From Bolinopsis microptera (Eukaryota > Ctenophora > Tentaculata > Lobata > Bolinopsidae), in assembly GCF_026151205.1 (NCBI RefSeq), contig NC_087078.1, positions 16,075,118-16,139,117 of the forward strand: 64,000 nucleotides of DNA. The letters run 5' to 3'. The position numbers and the translations under genes were made by a program. The notes beneath the pieces were generated by a model. The model was not told the origin of the DNA. It made no database searches and was given only the letters and a program-made list of their open reading frames with translations. This document shows positions 25,267 through 37,649 of this stretch, piece by piece (positions within the stretch are counted from its first letter, which is position 1; every line of letters starts with the position of its first letter).

Positions 25267-27426
25267 TTAGTCCCCCAACCGATTAAATACTGACCGTCTG
25301 AAAATAGACATGTGTGAGAACAATAGTGGTCGAAAGGCATAAACCAGGTTATAAGGCTGAGACAATAAATTTCAACAACTTACTCTTTATCCTGAGATCT
25401 TAATGAACCAGAAGTTCGTCCTGAGCTAATTCTCTCTGAGATTCGTCCGGAGGTTTTTCGCAGAGAAGCTCTGTTACCGCGGGCCGAAGATAACCTGAAA
25501 AATTGTGTTTATTATCAGTGTAATTGGTTCAAGCTGTAGTCAAAACTGCATAACAAATTAACCTGTTTCTACACGGGCTTCCTCACGAGCAAGTTCACAA
25601 CGTTCTTTTGTAAGGGTTTTTCTATTTTATAGAAGCTATTGGCATGATCGTTTTGCATTCTCCGCATAAAATTTAGAAGTTTACCTGTTTTCGCTAAAAA
25701 CTCTGGCAGCAACACCTCCAAATTTGGTCGGAAGAGATTTACGGAGATCAGAGCCTCTTGCTGATCCTAATCTGCTGCTCAACGAGGTCTTGGTCCGTCC
25801 TGGCGAACATAAAGAATATTAAAACATATTCCAACAATTACGTAACAGACCGTTAAATATGACATCAGCAGGATTTTAAGCTCCCCTCAGTCAGCAAGTT
25901 TACACTCAGTTACATTTCCGTCAGCATTTCCCCATTTTCAACAACACTCCATCTCCCTAGGTGCTGACGTAATATGTGAATGATCCCTAATCTAAGGTAA
26001 CTTTGCAACGTCTGTCAACAAGTAATTGCTGAAAATGCTCCTGCTAATAATTCCTGATAACCGCACTCACCATCTGAAAAGCTACGAGACCTCACTTTTC
26101 TTCTGATCTGGGCTAGTTTCTGAAAGCAATATGACATAAGGGGGGGGGGGGACATGACACCCCCCCCCCCCCACAGTGGTCCACCAGGCTATAATTGAAC
26201 CAAAATCGAGTATCATGAAATTCTGTTTATTTATTTGTTATTTATCATAAATTATCAGCCGGTACATATGCTGAAGACGATAATTAAAAATCTTTCAAAA
26301 TGTGGAAATGATGTACGATAATATCAACGATTTTTTTACACAGTCCGAAATTCAAGCAATTGGCAGTAAAAATTGGCCTACATCTGACTGGATATTCATA
26401 AAGCAGTCTATATTTGCATTCACTTACTCTTGTTGTTGCTGTTGTACGTGTTGAATACCTGTCTAATGAAAAAAAATTCATGTTGATATCTATTTTGGTT
26501 GATTTTTCATTTGCCCTCAAATTTTAGACCCACTTTTTAACTAAAATTTTGGTTTTAAAATAAAAAAATGTTAGGTAGTGCGCTCGAGTGCACCTAAACC
26601 ACCTATGGCATCCTAAAGTTCAGATAATTATCTAACTAGCCATAAAAAATTCAACCTGGGACAAGCTGGGACTTTTTTTTAAATCAGCCACGCCCATATT
26701 TGGTCCCAATTATCCCAATTATGCAAAATCACCTTAACAAGCTCAAAACCATGCTTTGGGGTGCTTTACTTGTAGCTTCTAGTCTCCTGAACACAAATAT
26801 AAAGTTTTATCATAATTTGATAAAAATTGGCTGAGTTATGAGCAAAATACTATATGACCGTATTTGGGCATACGCGCCAATTTTGATAGATTTTTATAGA
26901 TTTTAGCCCATAATTTGACCAATTATCAATATTTTTGGATGAGACAAATGTTATATGTTAGGTAAGCCTATACTGCACATTCTCTATGAATATCAGCTCA
27001 ATATCTACCTAACTGTGGATTCTGTGTTCAAATAATGGCAAAAAATGAACAAAATTGCCCATATCTCAGTTCGCGACATTCGCGAAACTGATGTCGCTCA
27101 AAATAATATATAACTCAATAGGGTTTCAATATTTTTTAATGAAATTTTCAGAATCAACGTAGAATTGCCTGAGGACTTTAAGTTGTGGAGTAGAATTTTG
27201 AGTCAGGCCTTTTAAACAAATTTAGCGGCCAAATTCTAAAATTTTCAGGGTATTTTTGGAAAAAATAAATTTTTTGATTTCTCATTTTCAGCCCTTCTGG
27301 TATATTTTGAGGTCTTCTAAGTGCTTTTAAACGTCTTTTTGGGCGAAAATACTCCAGGAAACATATCCTGAGACAACAAAATGACCTAGAAGGGGTCTAT
27401 TATAGCCTGACCCCCCTTCGCGGACC

Positions 27427-27462
<36 letters not shown>

Positions 27463-30400
27463 TAAGGCATGAGTACCGAATACCCAATAATATTCACTAT
27501 AGTATGGTTCATAACTTTCACTATCCATCAATACACTGCTGCATGGAAGCAAGGCCAATGACTGGATGAATCTATAGATTTGGGGACGCGACGTACGTTG
27601 CAGATTTTAGTTCTGATCTAGAATGCGCGCGCGTATTATCGTGACGTGCGCGGTAAAGCATCTAACATTTTGGCAAATGTCTGCTGGTAGTTGAGGCGCG
27701 CGCAATCCGCACAATATGATTGGTGAAAATAAGAGGCACGTAACACATGGATAGATTAAACGGTCGGTAAATTAATTGGCCAAATGCCAATGGTGAATGG
27801 TTAATTTAGCCCACGAAAAGAAGTAAAAGTTAACTGTACACACCTTTTCTTGGACAATGTCGAACGAATCATCCTCGCTCCTGAACTTATTGTTGCTGAG
27901 TAGCTCAGATATTTCGGCATCGCTGTGAAATTTAGGGTAAGCATTTAGTGACACAACAAAATTGTCTGCTTGGTGAATAATAAAGTGTCCATTCTAACAG
28001 TTTTATTTTCTAATGTTCATGGGATAAACAAGTAAATGCAAGGAGCCAACTCTCCAAGCCATACACACTCCACTAGCTCACTAGATAATTTCAAAAACCC
28101 ACCTTCTGAAAGAGTTATATTTCTCAGACTTCAAACCGCCCGTATCTTGGTGATCAGCCATTTTAGGGGAACTATTCTTGTTACGTTTGGGAGAATGTCG
28201 GGGAGAACTGGCGTCTAGATGTCTCTGTACCACTCTAGTTAGGGTGGTTTTACCATCGTTACGGGGTAGTACCTTCCGCTTCCTATCTACCTGTTAGATA
28301 ACACAAGCTGAGAGATAACACAAGCTGAGAGATAACTCAAGCTGAGAGATAACACAAGCTGAGAGATAACACAAGCTAAGAGATAACACAAGCTGAGAGA
28401 TAACACAAGCTGAGAGATAACACAAGCTGAGAGATAACACAAGCTGAGAGATAACACAAGCTGAGAGATAACACAAGCTGAGAGATAACTTAAGCTGAGA
28501 GATAACAAAAGCTGAGAGATAACACAAGCTGAGAGATAACTCAAGCTGAGAGATAACACAAGCTGAGAGATAACACAAGCTGAGAGATAACACAAGCTGA
28601 GAGATAACACAAGCTGAGAAATAACACAAGCTGAGAGATAACTCAAGCTGAGAGATAACACAAGCTGAGAGATAACACAAGCTGAGAGATAACACAAGCT
28701 GAGAGATAACACAAGCTGAGAGATAACACAAGCTGAGAGATAACACAAGCTGAGAGATAACTCAAGCTGAGAGATAACACAAGCTGAGAGATAACACAAG
28801 CTGAGAGATAACTCAAGCTGAGAGATAACACAAGCTGAGAGATAACACAAGCTGAGAAATAACACATCTTGATAAATATATTTTTAAGTAACATTACTAA
28901 CTTAACAGACGTAAGATACACTATAAATAGCACATCTTCACAAAAGTGCACATCTATTATTTCTATAACTATTAGTCTACTTTGATCACGTTTTCAATTT
29001 ATCACGTTTTCAATTTATCACGCATTCCGATTATCACGTACTCTAGACAAGCAAGCACAAAATAACAGAATTATCAACAACTGCTCCTTGAAGACAAACC
29101 TTCATGTCTACCGGAGGAGATACAGGTCTGACACTACATTTCCCTTTGGTGTTGAGGATAATAGTGGTAGTTTGCTTCCTGTAGGAGAGACACACTTTAC
29201 ACCACAGTGAGAGGTAATGTGGGTGCTAAAAAACCAACCAACTACAGTACAGATTGTAACATCATTGGTAGGGTCTAATGGCTTAAAGCGGTTTATTACA
29301 GATTGTAGCAAGTAAAGAAGTCCAAGTTTAAGTCATATATTATTATCTGCTAGAACTCTGAAATTTTCTCTCTAAGGATCGTAACGTACGGTTTAGGAGG
29401 AGGAGTATCAGTAGTAGAATCAGGCGAGACACAGCGCACTGTTTGCACCGTGCGCGTAACGTTTCCAGACACATTGCGAGTAATGCCAGAGACGTTACGC
29501 GAGATCGCGCGGGGATCCTCCGGTAAAAGTCGTGTTATGGTGCACGGCTCTTCTGGTAACCGTCGCGTCATCACTGGTTCATTTGAAGACTGGGAATAAA
29601 AAGCGAATTAGAAAATGGAAGACCATATAACAACATTTTATTTAGCAGGAGAAGTCTATGTGATTAGTTCATTAATTGACTAATTAATCGACGGTCTATC
29701 ATTAGCTACCTGTATAGAGGAGTAGGAGTCCGCAGGAGGTCTCCTAACGAAAACAGGAGACCTATCACCCTCTGACTCGGATGAGTCACGTGGTATTCGC
29801 CCACGTGACGGCAGCTCTGCCACGTCGCGTGACACCACCTCCGTGTTGCGCGCAGCACCACCAAACACACGACGTGATACGGGGGAGTGCTGTCCACTTG
29901 ATGAGTCAGAGTCCTGGAGATGGAAAGATTTTAGTTTGTTGAAGTGTTCAGGTGACTGGAATTACAATAAATCTTAAGATATTATGAACAAGTTGTTATT
30001 TTGTGATTGACCGACTGTACAGTCTGTTATTCCATCGTTTGGTAACGTTTTTACTTGGTTACAATACCTCAGATTCCAGTTCCTCGTGATGTCGCTTTAC
30101 AAGGTGAGCTTTCTGAACCACCGGTCTCACCCTTTGTTCTCTATCCTCCATAATAGTCACGTGTTTCACAGTAGCTGGAGTCACGTGATGTTTCACTGAT
30201 GTAGTCACGTGTTTCACAGTCTGGGCCAAGTGCACGTGTTTTACGATGGGTGTCACGCGTTGTTTTACATGCGTGCTTGCTTTTCTGACTTGAGTTTTAT
30301 CAACTTTTGGAGGGGTACTGGAGACGGTTCTCCTGGATTTGTGTTCTGGTTTGGTTGGAACTGATACAGTTCGCGTTGACTGTACTTCTTTCTTTACTTT

Positions 30401-33049
30401 CGATCGCTTCACTTCCTGTACAATAACAACAGTTAGAAGTAAAGCAAGATGATAATTATATACCTTGATACTATTACAATAGCCTGATCAAATTCAAACT
30501 GATTTCCACTTTCATCTGACAGCAATTTCAGCACCGTGAAACCATACCAGCTAAATTTTAAGTTTAAGTTCAAAATATTTGTTCACTAAAATAATACGAT
30601 CATGTACATATCATTTTGAAAATTAACCTGTTGCGGAGCTGGTTCGTCTGAAGTTCTCTCTTTAGTCATTATCTGATCAGTTATTCTGACTTTTCTTGGG
30701 GGTTTGTCTGTTTCTGAGAGAGGGTCAAACTAGAAAGCAAAATCTAGAATTAAGTACTTGTTTCTCAGATATCATAAATTTGTGGATGTAGTAGTCAATG
30801 TTCAGACTGCTTTTAGTAAGAACTTATTATATCTATAAAGCTATAAGAAGAGCTGAGCCTCAAAATAACGAACAAGGGTTGCTTGATTGGGTATTATGAC
30901 ACACTGTCATCATTCCCTAAATGGTAATGCAGAATCATCGCGTCTCTTGTTATTTGAGATCTTTCAATTTTGACCGACAACACTGCCAACAAACCAGCAT
31001 GAGGATAAAATGGTAGGTTACAAAATCAGATAGTTCAAATTATACGTTCTCACTTGTAGGGGGTTGGGTGGGTTTTCTCTCTGTGTTGTGTCCGACTTTG
31101 AGGATGGTCTTCTCTCTTTTTACTTTACAAAGCCTGAATACAAATTCAAACTGGATTTCCACTTCAACTGACAGCAATTTCAGCACCGAAACATACAGTA
31201 AATTTAAGTTTAAGTTCAAAATATCAATTACAATACTAAAAGTATAACGATATTACAATTATTTTGAAAATTAACCGCATGCGGAGCTGTCGTTGCGAGT
31301 TAACTCTTTAGTCCAATGATCATTATTCTGACAATTCTAAAGAGGGTTGTCGTTATCTGAAAGGTCAAACTTAGAAACAAAAACACGAATATTGAGTATT
31401 GTTTCTTCGGAATCATAAACTTATGTGGATAATATCAATGTTCAATGCTTTTATAAGTACTTATTATATTATAAGCTTAAGACTGAGCTCAATAACGAAC
31501 AGGTTTATTGGTATTGGAGATGACACACTCATCAGTTCCTACATGGTAATGCTAATTATCATCGAGTCCTGTATTTGAATCTATAATTTGACCGACACAT
31601 GCCAAAACCAGTTGGTTAAATCTTCGCAGCTTGTTTTTCTTCAGTTTTCTTTAGAGGAGCTGGGATAGTCTCTGCTTTCTTTTCTGGCTCAACTTTTTTA
31701 CTTTTCCTCTCAGAACTGGGTCTTCTGGAGTGATGAAATATGTATTACTATGATACATGAACACATAAATTTGTGTAGTTGGAGAGGATACCGGTCGGGT
31801 GCCACAGGGTAGTTATATTATCATCAGAATAGTCCCTCTAGTATTATAAAATATATAATGCTATCCGCTGCCATATCACACTACTTGGGATTTGATCTCC
31901 AAACAAAGATATGATCTCCAACACATGACCAGATCATAGTGCAATTAACCTTGTATCACGTTCGTTTCGAGTGATACTGATATGACGACCTATTCAATAC
32001 CGAAATTAGGATGATGCCCGACCGGCGCCCTACCGGTAGCGACTAGCGGTATCCGCTTGAATTACCTAAATTTGTCTTGGTCAGCTGTCAAAAGTCTAGA
32101 TTTTGCCGGATTGACCCATCAGTGAAATCTAGAATTTTCGAAGAAATAATTACGTATTTATCGTGAATATTCTAGAATAAAATGGCACCTTTTCTCAGGT
32201 TTCTGTTTCTTTGAGTTTCTCTCCTTTCTCTCAGCACTAGCCTCCTCCGTCACATGTATAGCGTGTTTCAGGATTGCTATTACATCGCCGATAATTGTAA
32301 TCCCCAGATCTATCAGCACACTCTAAAAATATCACATATTAATAGGATTCCTTCCCACAGTTGGCAGTTATCTCGCACCAACAACGTATTTGTCAACTGT
32401 CAAGGCCAGTGTCATGGTGAGGTCATACTAAAAGGTAAATATGCTTAAAGGTTAGCTCGAAATTAAGTTGTCATGTAATTGTGAGATGTATGCATTGGGT
32501 ATGGATTTGTGGATCGTAATTTAGGAATGGACTTCACTGAAGAAACTGAACTTCGTTTTGAAATGGAAATCGCTGAACAGTCTTAAACCGCTAAAAACCG
32601 ACAGTGACATTGAATTTAGCACATGCACGGAGCTTTGTGTTATTCATGGAGCCTTGAAGGGTTCCTTTGCAATACTAAGGATACGGTCGTTATCATTTTT
32701 TCCATAGCTTTCAGCCGCAAAAATGAGATCATCGATGAACGAGCTCAAAATTGAGTACAATTCAAAATGCAAATGTAACAAATACCTCAAATACCTCAAA
32801 CGGCTTTATTAAAACTGTCTCTTGATCAACGAAAATATCGATTTAGGGAGAACTTCAGTCAATAATATAAAATCAACACTCAACAGCGATAAAACCAACA
32901 ACAAAATAAATAACAATTCGAACCTTGCTAAGATCAGGAACCATGCTCTCAGAGATGCGGTTATCAACAAAGGAGGAAGTGTAACTATCAGCTGCTTTCA
33001 CCGGGATACCAGCATCTATCAGGAACTTCTTCCAGTAACCTCCTGGCAT
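25267..33049 (-). CDS. C19orf47: C19orf47-like protein with N-terminal SAM-like domain
   Basis: Exon 1 (33049-32924) encodes MPGGYWKKFLIDAGIPVKAA then SFVDNRISESMVPDLSK. Exon 2 (32322-32189) continues SVLIDLGITIIGDVIAILKH. Together they match the SAM-like domain of vertebrate C19orf47 (..FF.EAGIP......MFVDNRI..SM..DLNK.....LGVTVVGDIIAILKHAK). Later exons, given approximately, lie at 30727-30629, 30415-30068, 29912-29710, 29583-29345, 29179-29106, ~28293-28083, ~27915-27843, ~25790-25687, ~25495-25384 and 25297-25267. They encode low-complexity basic and Ser/Pro-rich sequence, including TTTIILNTKGK and a terminal RSVFNRLGD, like the SVFDRLG motif of the human protein. One exon is rich in VKHVT/VKHH repeats. 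The ~31.0-31.8 kb part of the model is uncertain because of a damaged duplication there. The exact role of this family is little known. Confidence 0.75.
26142..27460. mobile_element. TIR element with long G/C-run ends in an intron, CATAAGG duplication
   Basis: The left side reads G-run, acatgaca, C13, then ACAGTGGTCC...CAGGCTATAAT. The right side reads ATTATAGCCTGA...GGACCACTGTG followed by ~28 C. CAGTGGTCC and GGACCACTG are inverted, as are the CAGGCTATAAT words. CATAAGG flanks both ends (26135-26141 and 27461-27467). The interior is AT-rich and non-coding. It sits in an intron of the C19orf47-like gene. CAGTGG-type ends recall hAT elements, while the outer homopolymers resemble the element at 13872-16815. 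Confidence 0.7.
28295..28866. repeat. 17-bp minisatellite, ~33 copies
   Basis: The unit ACACAAGCTGAGAGATA is repeated almost without error, with occasional variants (actcaag, agaaataac, aagctaaga). The long minus-strand open frames here (Leu/Ser/Cys repeats) are products of the array. It lies in an intron of the C19orf47-like gene, just upstream, in the direction of transcription, of the VDRKRK exon. Confidence 0.95.
30480..31625. repeat. Direct duplication with a degraded second copy (possible assembly artefact)
   Basis: 30505-31020 and about 31140-31615 are the same sequence in the same order and orientation (for example 'tgacagcaatttcagcacc', 'aagtttaagttcaaaatat', 'ttttgaaaattaacc', 'gtggat', 'catggtaatgc'). 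The second copy is shorter and carries many scattered one- to few-base deletions and a few substitutions throughout. That pattern resembles uncorrected long-read error or a badly merged haplotype more than neutral decay. The duplicated block includes the exon at 30629-30727. Confidence 0.8.
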
Positions 33050-33955
33050 GTTATCAAAAATAATACTATCGAACTGACAAACAAAATATATAATACTTAG
33101 CTTTTTCAACTGACATATTCTGATGTATATGATAAAATGTAGCAGTTTTAAATGTTTCGTTTAAAACGGTGCTAAAGTCGAGTGTTAATATAACAGCTGG
33201 GTTGTTTGAAATCCTGTCTTCTTATTGGTTACTCCAAACTTACTTGACATGTTGATTGTTGATGGAGGGTATCGTTTGTTGGCGAGAAGGAACTAGGAAG
33301 GAAGGGTAAACTTGGCGACTTTACATGCTGTAGCTACTGAAATAATCATTATTAATATTATATCTGCGGCTGATTGAAAGAACGTACCAATCTAACGTTA
33401 TATTTAGTGCGGGACGGGGATTTTGCAATTTCAATCATGAATAATAAAAGGAAACTGCACGTTGACGTTAACGCATCTATTGCAATTTGTAATATTGTAG
33501 TCCTTGAATGCTAGAAATAGCTGAGTTGGTATTTTATAAAAACTGATAGCAAATTGCAAAATATTTTTACAGTGAATCAACATACAATGTCATTCGAAGT
33601 TGAATTCTAATTTTATAATACTAGAAAATCTAAAAAGTACTTAAAATACGCAATGACTTCGACCATCGATATATTATATTACGCTAGGAAAGCGACAATT
33701 AAAGTATTAAAATGGCAGGCAAAATTAAAGGTACTCTTTCACTGAATATAATATGGTTAAGATAAGAAATTAAATCTGTGAGTCAATTCATAAAGTCGTT
33801 AAAAAACAAAATGTTAAAAATTTAAAAGAAGTTTAAACTCCCAGAAACTACGTTAGTATTATTCCATCAAATATCACAAAAAAATCAATTCACATAATAC
33901 TAATATTAACAGAATTTAACAGAATCGAACAATCCCACTACTAATATAATTGACC
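33050..33955. other. Intergenic region
   Basis: AT-rich, with no supported coding exon. It lies between the start of the C19orf47-like gene and the stop codon of the BTB gene, both on the minus strand, so it should contain a promoter and a 3' UTR. Confidence 0.4.
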
Positions 33956-35428
33956 TCATCCGTCTTCAGAAGCCATGACGGAATGCCTGGGATGAAAAAC
34001 AGGATTGTTAGTCATAGGACCCATACAACACACATAAACCCTCTGAATCCTAGCCAACACAGTCTTAATCTGATCCAGTGAGTTAGTGATCAGAGATATT
34101 ATCTCGGTGCCATCCTCTGATAACCACCAATGAGGTGGTAGAGTGTGGTAGTGACAGTTGGGGGAGTAGTTGTTGAGGGTGGGGGTGTAGCAGGGTGTGT
34201 TGTCGCTTAGTTGGAAACACAGCCCTTGTGGTGTGGTTTCCTCGCATTCGCAGATGTTACAGTGGTGTTCCAGTGATATGGGGTGTCCCAGCCGCAGTGC
34301 GTATGTTTGATGTTCTGTCAGGTAGAACCCGTAACCCACATAATGGGTGGTTTTAGGTGGAATCTCTAGATTCAGCTGTTCCCCACGGCAGAATTTCTGA
34401 AATGTTGCCTTCAGATCGAACAAAAATCCTCTGCTTAGTTTTTGGAAATTTACCAACTCCCAGATCTTCTGGATGAAGGGAGCTTTCTTGCTTGGATCGT
34501 TGAAACGAGCTTTTAGCCAGTCAATAACCAGCTCGCAATACACAACATCCATAAGATTCAAACGGCTCTTCAGTTTCAGCATCTTATCGGGCGACAAGGC
34601 TAAGCAAGCTGCCCTTTTTTCAGGTGCACCAAAATACTCATTGCTGGTCAACAAAGGCATAATCCTGTAGCGAGTTGTTGATACCGTTTTTAAAAGTTTC
34701 TCCTGAATCTTTATGAGAACAATGAGATGCTTGGTCTCGGATTCTACTAGAAAACATCCGAGACGAGGGAGGAAGGTGGCAGTGAAGAGTTTATTGTTTC
34801 TCAGAGTGGAGAGTATTTCACAATTGTTGATCAGGCCTAACATGAACTCTGCTTTTAACCTGGTACAGGTGAGTTTGTGGAGAAGGGGTAAAGTAGTCCA
34901 AATAAACCTGGGATCCACGAACAGCTCAATGAGGCTGTTGTCGAACTCAGACACTGAAGTATGATCCAACTCCTTGTCTATGATGAACAATCCACGGCTT
35001 TCAAGCAGGTCACAACAAAGCTCCCGTATTGCGGTACGTTGTGGATCAAACGCCACTATAAACTGAGAGTATTCATGCAGCTTTACAAACTTTATCCTCT
35101 CCCATTTAAATTCGTCTTTCAGCCACTCCACAAGTTTTTTATACAAGGTTTCTACTTCACACACAACAGAAAACTTCAGCAGACCTTGATAGTTCACCTG
35201 ATCTACCACCACTTCCTTACCCTTCAGCAGATCCAGACCGAGCTGAAATATGTGCGGAATGTCGTGAAATTCTATGAACATAATGACGCTCTCTTCGTCT
35301 AGTCGCTGGGCAAGGTACGAGCTGTGGTGGGTGATCAGGGCACGAGGGGCGTAAAACTGCTGGTCTGCTACACAAAACAGAATCACATCAGAGTACTCCA
35401 GCAAAGCTTCTTCGACTTCCAACTTCAT
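33956..35428 (-). CDS. Intronless BTB/POZ-like protein, 490 aa
   Basis: The single open frame starts MKLEVEEALLEYSDVILFCV. A BTB/POZ-type fold is suggested at residues ~10-110 by YSDVILFCVADQQFYAPRAL, the 'SSYLAQRL' turn and a helical region. A second similar stretch near residues 150-230 and a long helical middle part resemble BACK-like architecture. The last ~100 residues are Cys/His-rich (EHHCNICECEETTP, SPNCHYHTLPPHWWL). No Kelch repeats are present. BTB-BACK proteins often serve as Cullin-3 adaptors, but nothing here proves that role. The absence of introns matches its neighbours UBE2J and RPL34. The subfamily is not identified. Confidence 0.7.
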   Translation of the reverse strand: MKLEVEEALLEYSDVILFCVADQQFYAPRALITHHSSYLAQRLDEESVIMFIEFHDIPHIFQLGLDLLKGKEVVVDQVNYQGLLKFSVVCEVETLYKKLVEWLKDEFKWERIKFVKLHEYSQFIVAFDPQRTAIRELCCDLLESRGLFIIDKELDHTSVSEFDNSLIELFVDPRFIWTTLPLLHKLTCTRLKAEFMLGLINNCEILSTLRNNKLFTATFLPRLGCFLVESETKHLIVLIKIQEKLLKTVSTTRYRIMPLLTSNEYFGAPEKRAACLALSPDKMLKLKSRLNLMDVVYCELVIDWLKARFNDPSKKAPFIQKIWELVNFQKLSRGFLFDLKATFQKFCRGEQLNLEIPPKTTHYVGYGFYLTEHQTYALRLGHPISLEHHCNICECEETTPQGLCFQLSDNTPCYTPTLNNYSPNCHYHTLPPHWWLSEDGTEIISLITNSLDQIKTVLARIQRVYVCCMGPMTNNPVFHPRHSVMASEDG

Positions 35429-36386
35429 GACAAAACGTTTTTTTTTCTTCTAAATTAGACGTTGTTAGCTAAAAGGCAGATGGATGTTGGAACTGAACTT
35501 ATCGAACATTAGAGCTGCTGTCCTTATTTAGTCTGGTAGAAACATTTCCAGGTAAGGCGCTGTCTGGATATATCCTAATAAAATAGTATTATTTTAAGTA
35601 ATATAAGTAATATAAGTCAAGTTAAAATAATATAATACATTACAAAGTAAAGCCACTTTAATAGATTACTAGAGATATAATGCTATGCGATAGAGCCATA
35701 CAAACAGGATAAATTATTTCATCTACTTTAAATAATAACTAACTATGCCGCTATGCGCCTAGTACGCACTACGCAGTATAATTATAAAATGGATAGTACG
35801 GCATTGTGTACAAATTTGTGGATTTTAATTTAGAATTGCAATGAAGAAACTGAACTTTGTTTTGAAATGGAAATCACTGAAAAATTAAAAAACGTGAAAG
35901 AATTTATCTTGAACAATCAAATTATATTCAACTATTTAAACATTATTAATACAATCATCATTATCTAAATAGCTTTGTCTGGTTAACACCGGTAATTAGT
36001 TTCTGTTAATTAAGGGTAGAGTGCTAGAATAAAATCTACATTATCCCTTTTCTAATTTAAGTACTATTCAAAATTCGTAACGAGAAATTGCACATGCAAT
36101 ATGCATGTACTTAAAAATCGATGAGTAAATTTCCCTTCAAAAGAATATTTATACACGATTACAGTCATACACAAACACTCTTATTCACATCGCCGTTCAA
36201 GTTTTAATAGAGGATTCTAATACAGTTTATCTACATTTAGTTCCAATACCATGCTGTCTTAAAAACATTCAAATTTCGAAGCTATAATTTACAAATTCTA
36301 AATCCAAAGTGACCAAACGTTAAAATAAAATTCTGCATCATCCGAGGGTAACGGTAACTATCAACTAATATTCTCCCAAAATCTCC
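35429..36386. other. Intergenic region
   Basis: AT-rich DNA between two minus-strand genes. It should contain the BTB gene's promoter and the UBE2J 3' UTR. No further gene was seen. The words 'ttgtggattttaatttagaa' near 35817 also occur near 32505, with an adjacent 'gaagaaactgaacttcgttttgaaatgg'-like stretch, suggesting a short dispersed repeat. Confidence 0.45.
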
Positions 36387-37259
36387 CTACACTAAATCAG
36401 GTTTGAAAAACTCCTGATAAATCGTCCTCCCTGCCCGTCTCAAGAACAGTGCTGATATTATTCCAACTAAAAAGTACATGATAAAGAGGGTCCATATTCC
36501 GCCGGTGGGAGGGGGTCGTTCTGTTAAACTAGCATTCTGAGGAGCTGTTTCAGGGGTTGCTACAGGAGCATCAGGAGCAGGAGCAACAGGAGCAGGTGAC
36601 ACGGCTGCGTTAGAGTTTGGTTCAGTAGTAGGAGGAGGAGCGGTGACTGAGGCCGCAGATTCCACCGGAGGATCTCCCGGTTTAGATTTACTCTTCTCAG
36701 CAGTAAACGCCATTTCAGAAGCCGCTTTATCAGCCTCCTTCTTCAAAGACTCGCCACTTTGTTTAGTAACCGGTAACAACACATCTGCGTTATCAGCTCC
36801 ACACCCTCTACACGACCACTTTACTGATTGCAATGCTAGCTTCTTCCTCTCAGCATCAGTCCAGTCCAGCGCTCCTATAGCTCCCTTCCCAGGGGTGGGC
36901 ATGAAACCGACTATAGCCAACAATACAGTCCTGATACTCCAACTAGGTTGCCAGGTCTCCGGATGGTACTCTGACATACTCAAACATATCTTCCTGTTGA
37001 TCTCGAACCTTCCATTAGGAGTGAGCAGCATGACACTGGGCGGTTTCAGGGGGTACTCCGGTGGGAACATAATCCTCCCGTGGTACAAACCCCCCTCAAA
37101 CGAGCTCCCTTCTTGTCCTCTGACGGTGAAGTGCCATTCGAACAGGTTGTCCTCGAGAGGTGCTGCGTAGTAATGCTCGGTTGGTTCAGCCAGCTCTGCT
37201 GCTTCACGCATCAGCCTCTTAACACCGGGACAGTTCTTATTAACCTTCTCCTTGCTCAT
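36387..37259 (-). CDS. UBE2J1: UBE2J-type ubiquitin-conjugating enzyme E2 (ER tail-anchored)
   Basis: Tail-anchored E2 enzymes of this family pass ubiquitin to ER-associated degradation ligases at the ER membrane. I place the start at MSKEKVNKNCPGVKRLMREA, 30 codons inside the longest frame, because this matches the family N terminus. The UBC fold covers residues ~10-165: NLFEWHFTVRG, FPPEYPLKPPS, the active-site Cys at ~92 in INRKICLS, then ETWQPSWSIRT and the GAIGALD loop. All are typical of UBE2J1/J2. A Pro/Ala-rich linker precedes one C-terminal membrane segment (IWTLFIMYFLVGIISALFL). The length of 290 aa is close to the human protein (318). There are no introns. J1 fits better than J2, but the assignment is family-level. 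Confidence 0.9.
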   Translation of the reverse strand: MSKEKVNKNCPGVKRLMREAAELAEPTEHYYAAPLEDNLFEWHFTVRGQEGSSFEGGLYHGRIMFPPEYPLKPPSVMLLTPNGRFEINRKICLSMSEYHPETWQPSWSIRTVLLAIVGFMPTPGKGAIGALDWTDAERKKLALQSVKWSCRGCGADNADVLLPVTKQSGESLKKEADKAASEMAFTAEKSKSKPGDPPVESAASVTAPPPTTEPNSNAAVSPAPVAPAPDAPVATPETAPQNASLTERPPPTGGIWTLFIMYFLVGIISALFLRRAGRTIYQEFFKPDLV

Positions 37260-37649
37260 AGTGTAACAGTAGTCCACTGTGTCGTGTGAGCTGTAGCACG
37301 CTGGTTGGACTAATATGTCATTCCTAGGAGATATTAGTGTTATTGTCATACGATTTATCAGGAGTTCAGAATTTGAAATTAAATGTAGAGTACCTTAAAC
37401 GTGCAATGAATGAAGACGGTAATATTAAATAACATGGATACGATGCCAAACATGTAACAGTGCGATAAGTACCATCTATCGACTATATATTATCATATTG
37501 AACACAGTTACAGTTGTTACATTGAAACCATAATAGATCTACCTCCTGGACACTCATTTTTACAATCAAAACTTTGAGACTCTAGAATAAAACAACGACT
37601 ATTTCTTTCAAATATTATAAAAATCAGCTAAAAATCATCATCCAACTGC

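Noticed and set aside
28295-28866. CRISPR-like array
   Set aside because: Units are contiguous with no unique spacers, in a eukaryotic intron; it is a minisatellite.
28287-28951. Long minus-strand open frames rich in Leu, Ser and Cys
   Set aside because: They are translations of the 17-bp minisatellite, in all three frames.
36643-37289. Plus-strand frames opposite UBE2J
   Set aside because: Shadows of the clearly conserved minus-strand coding sequence.
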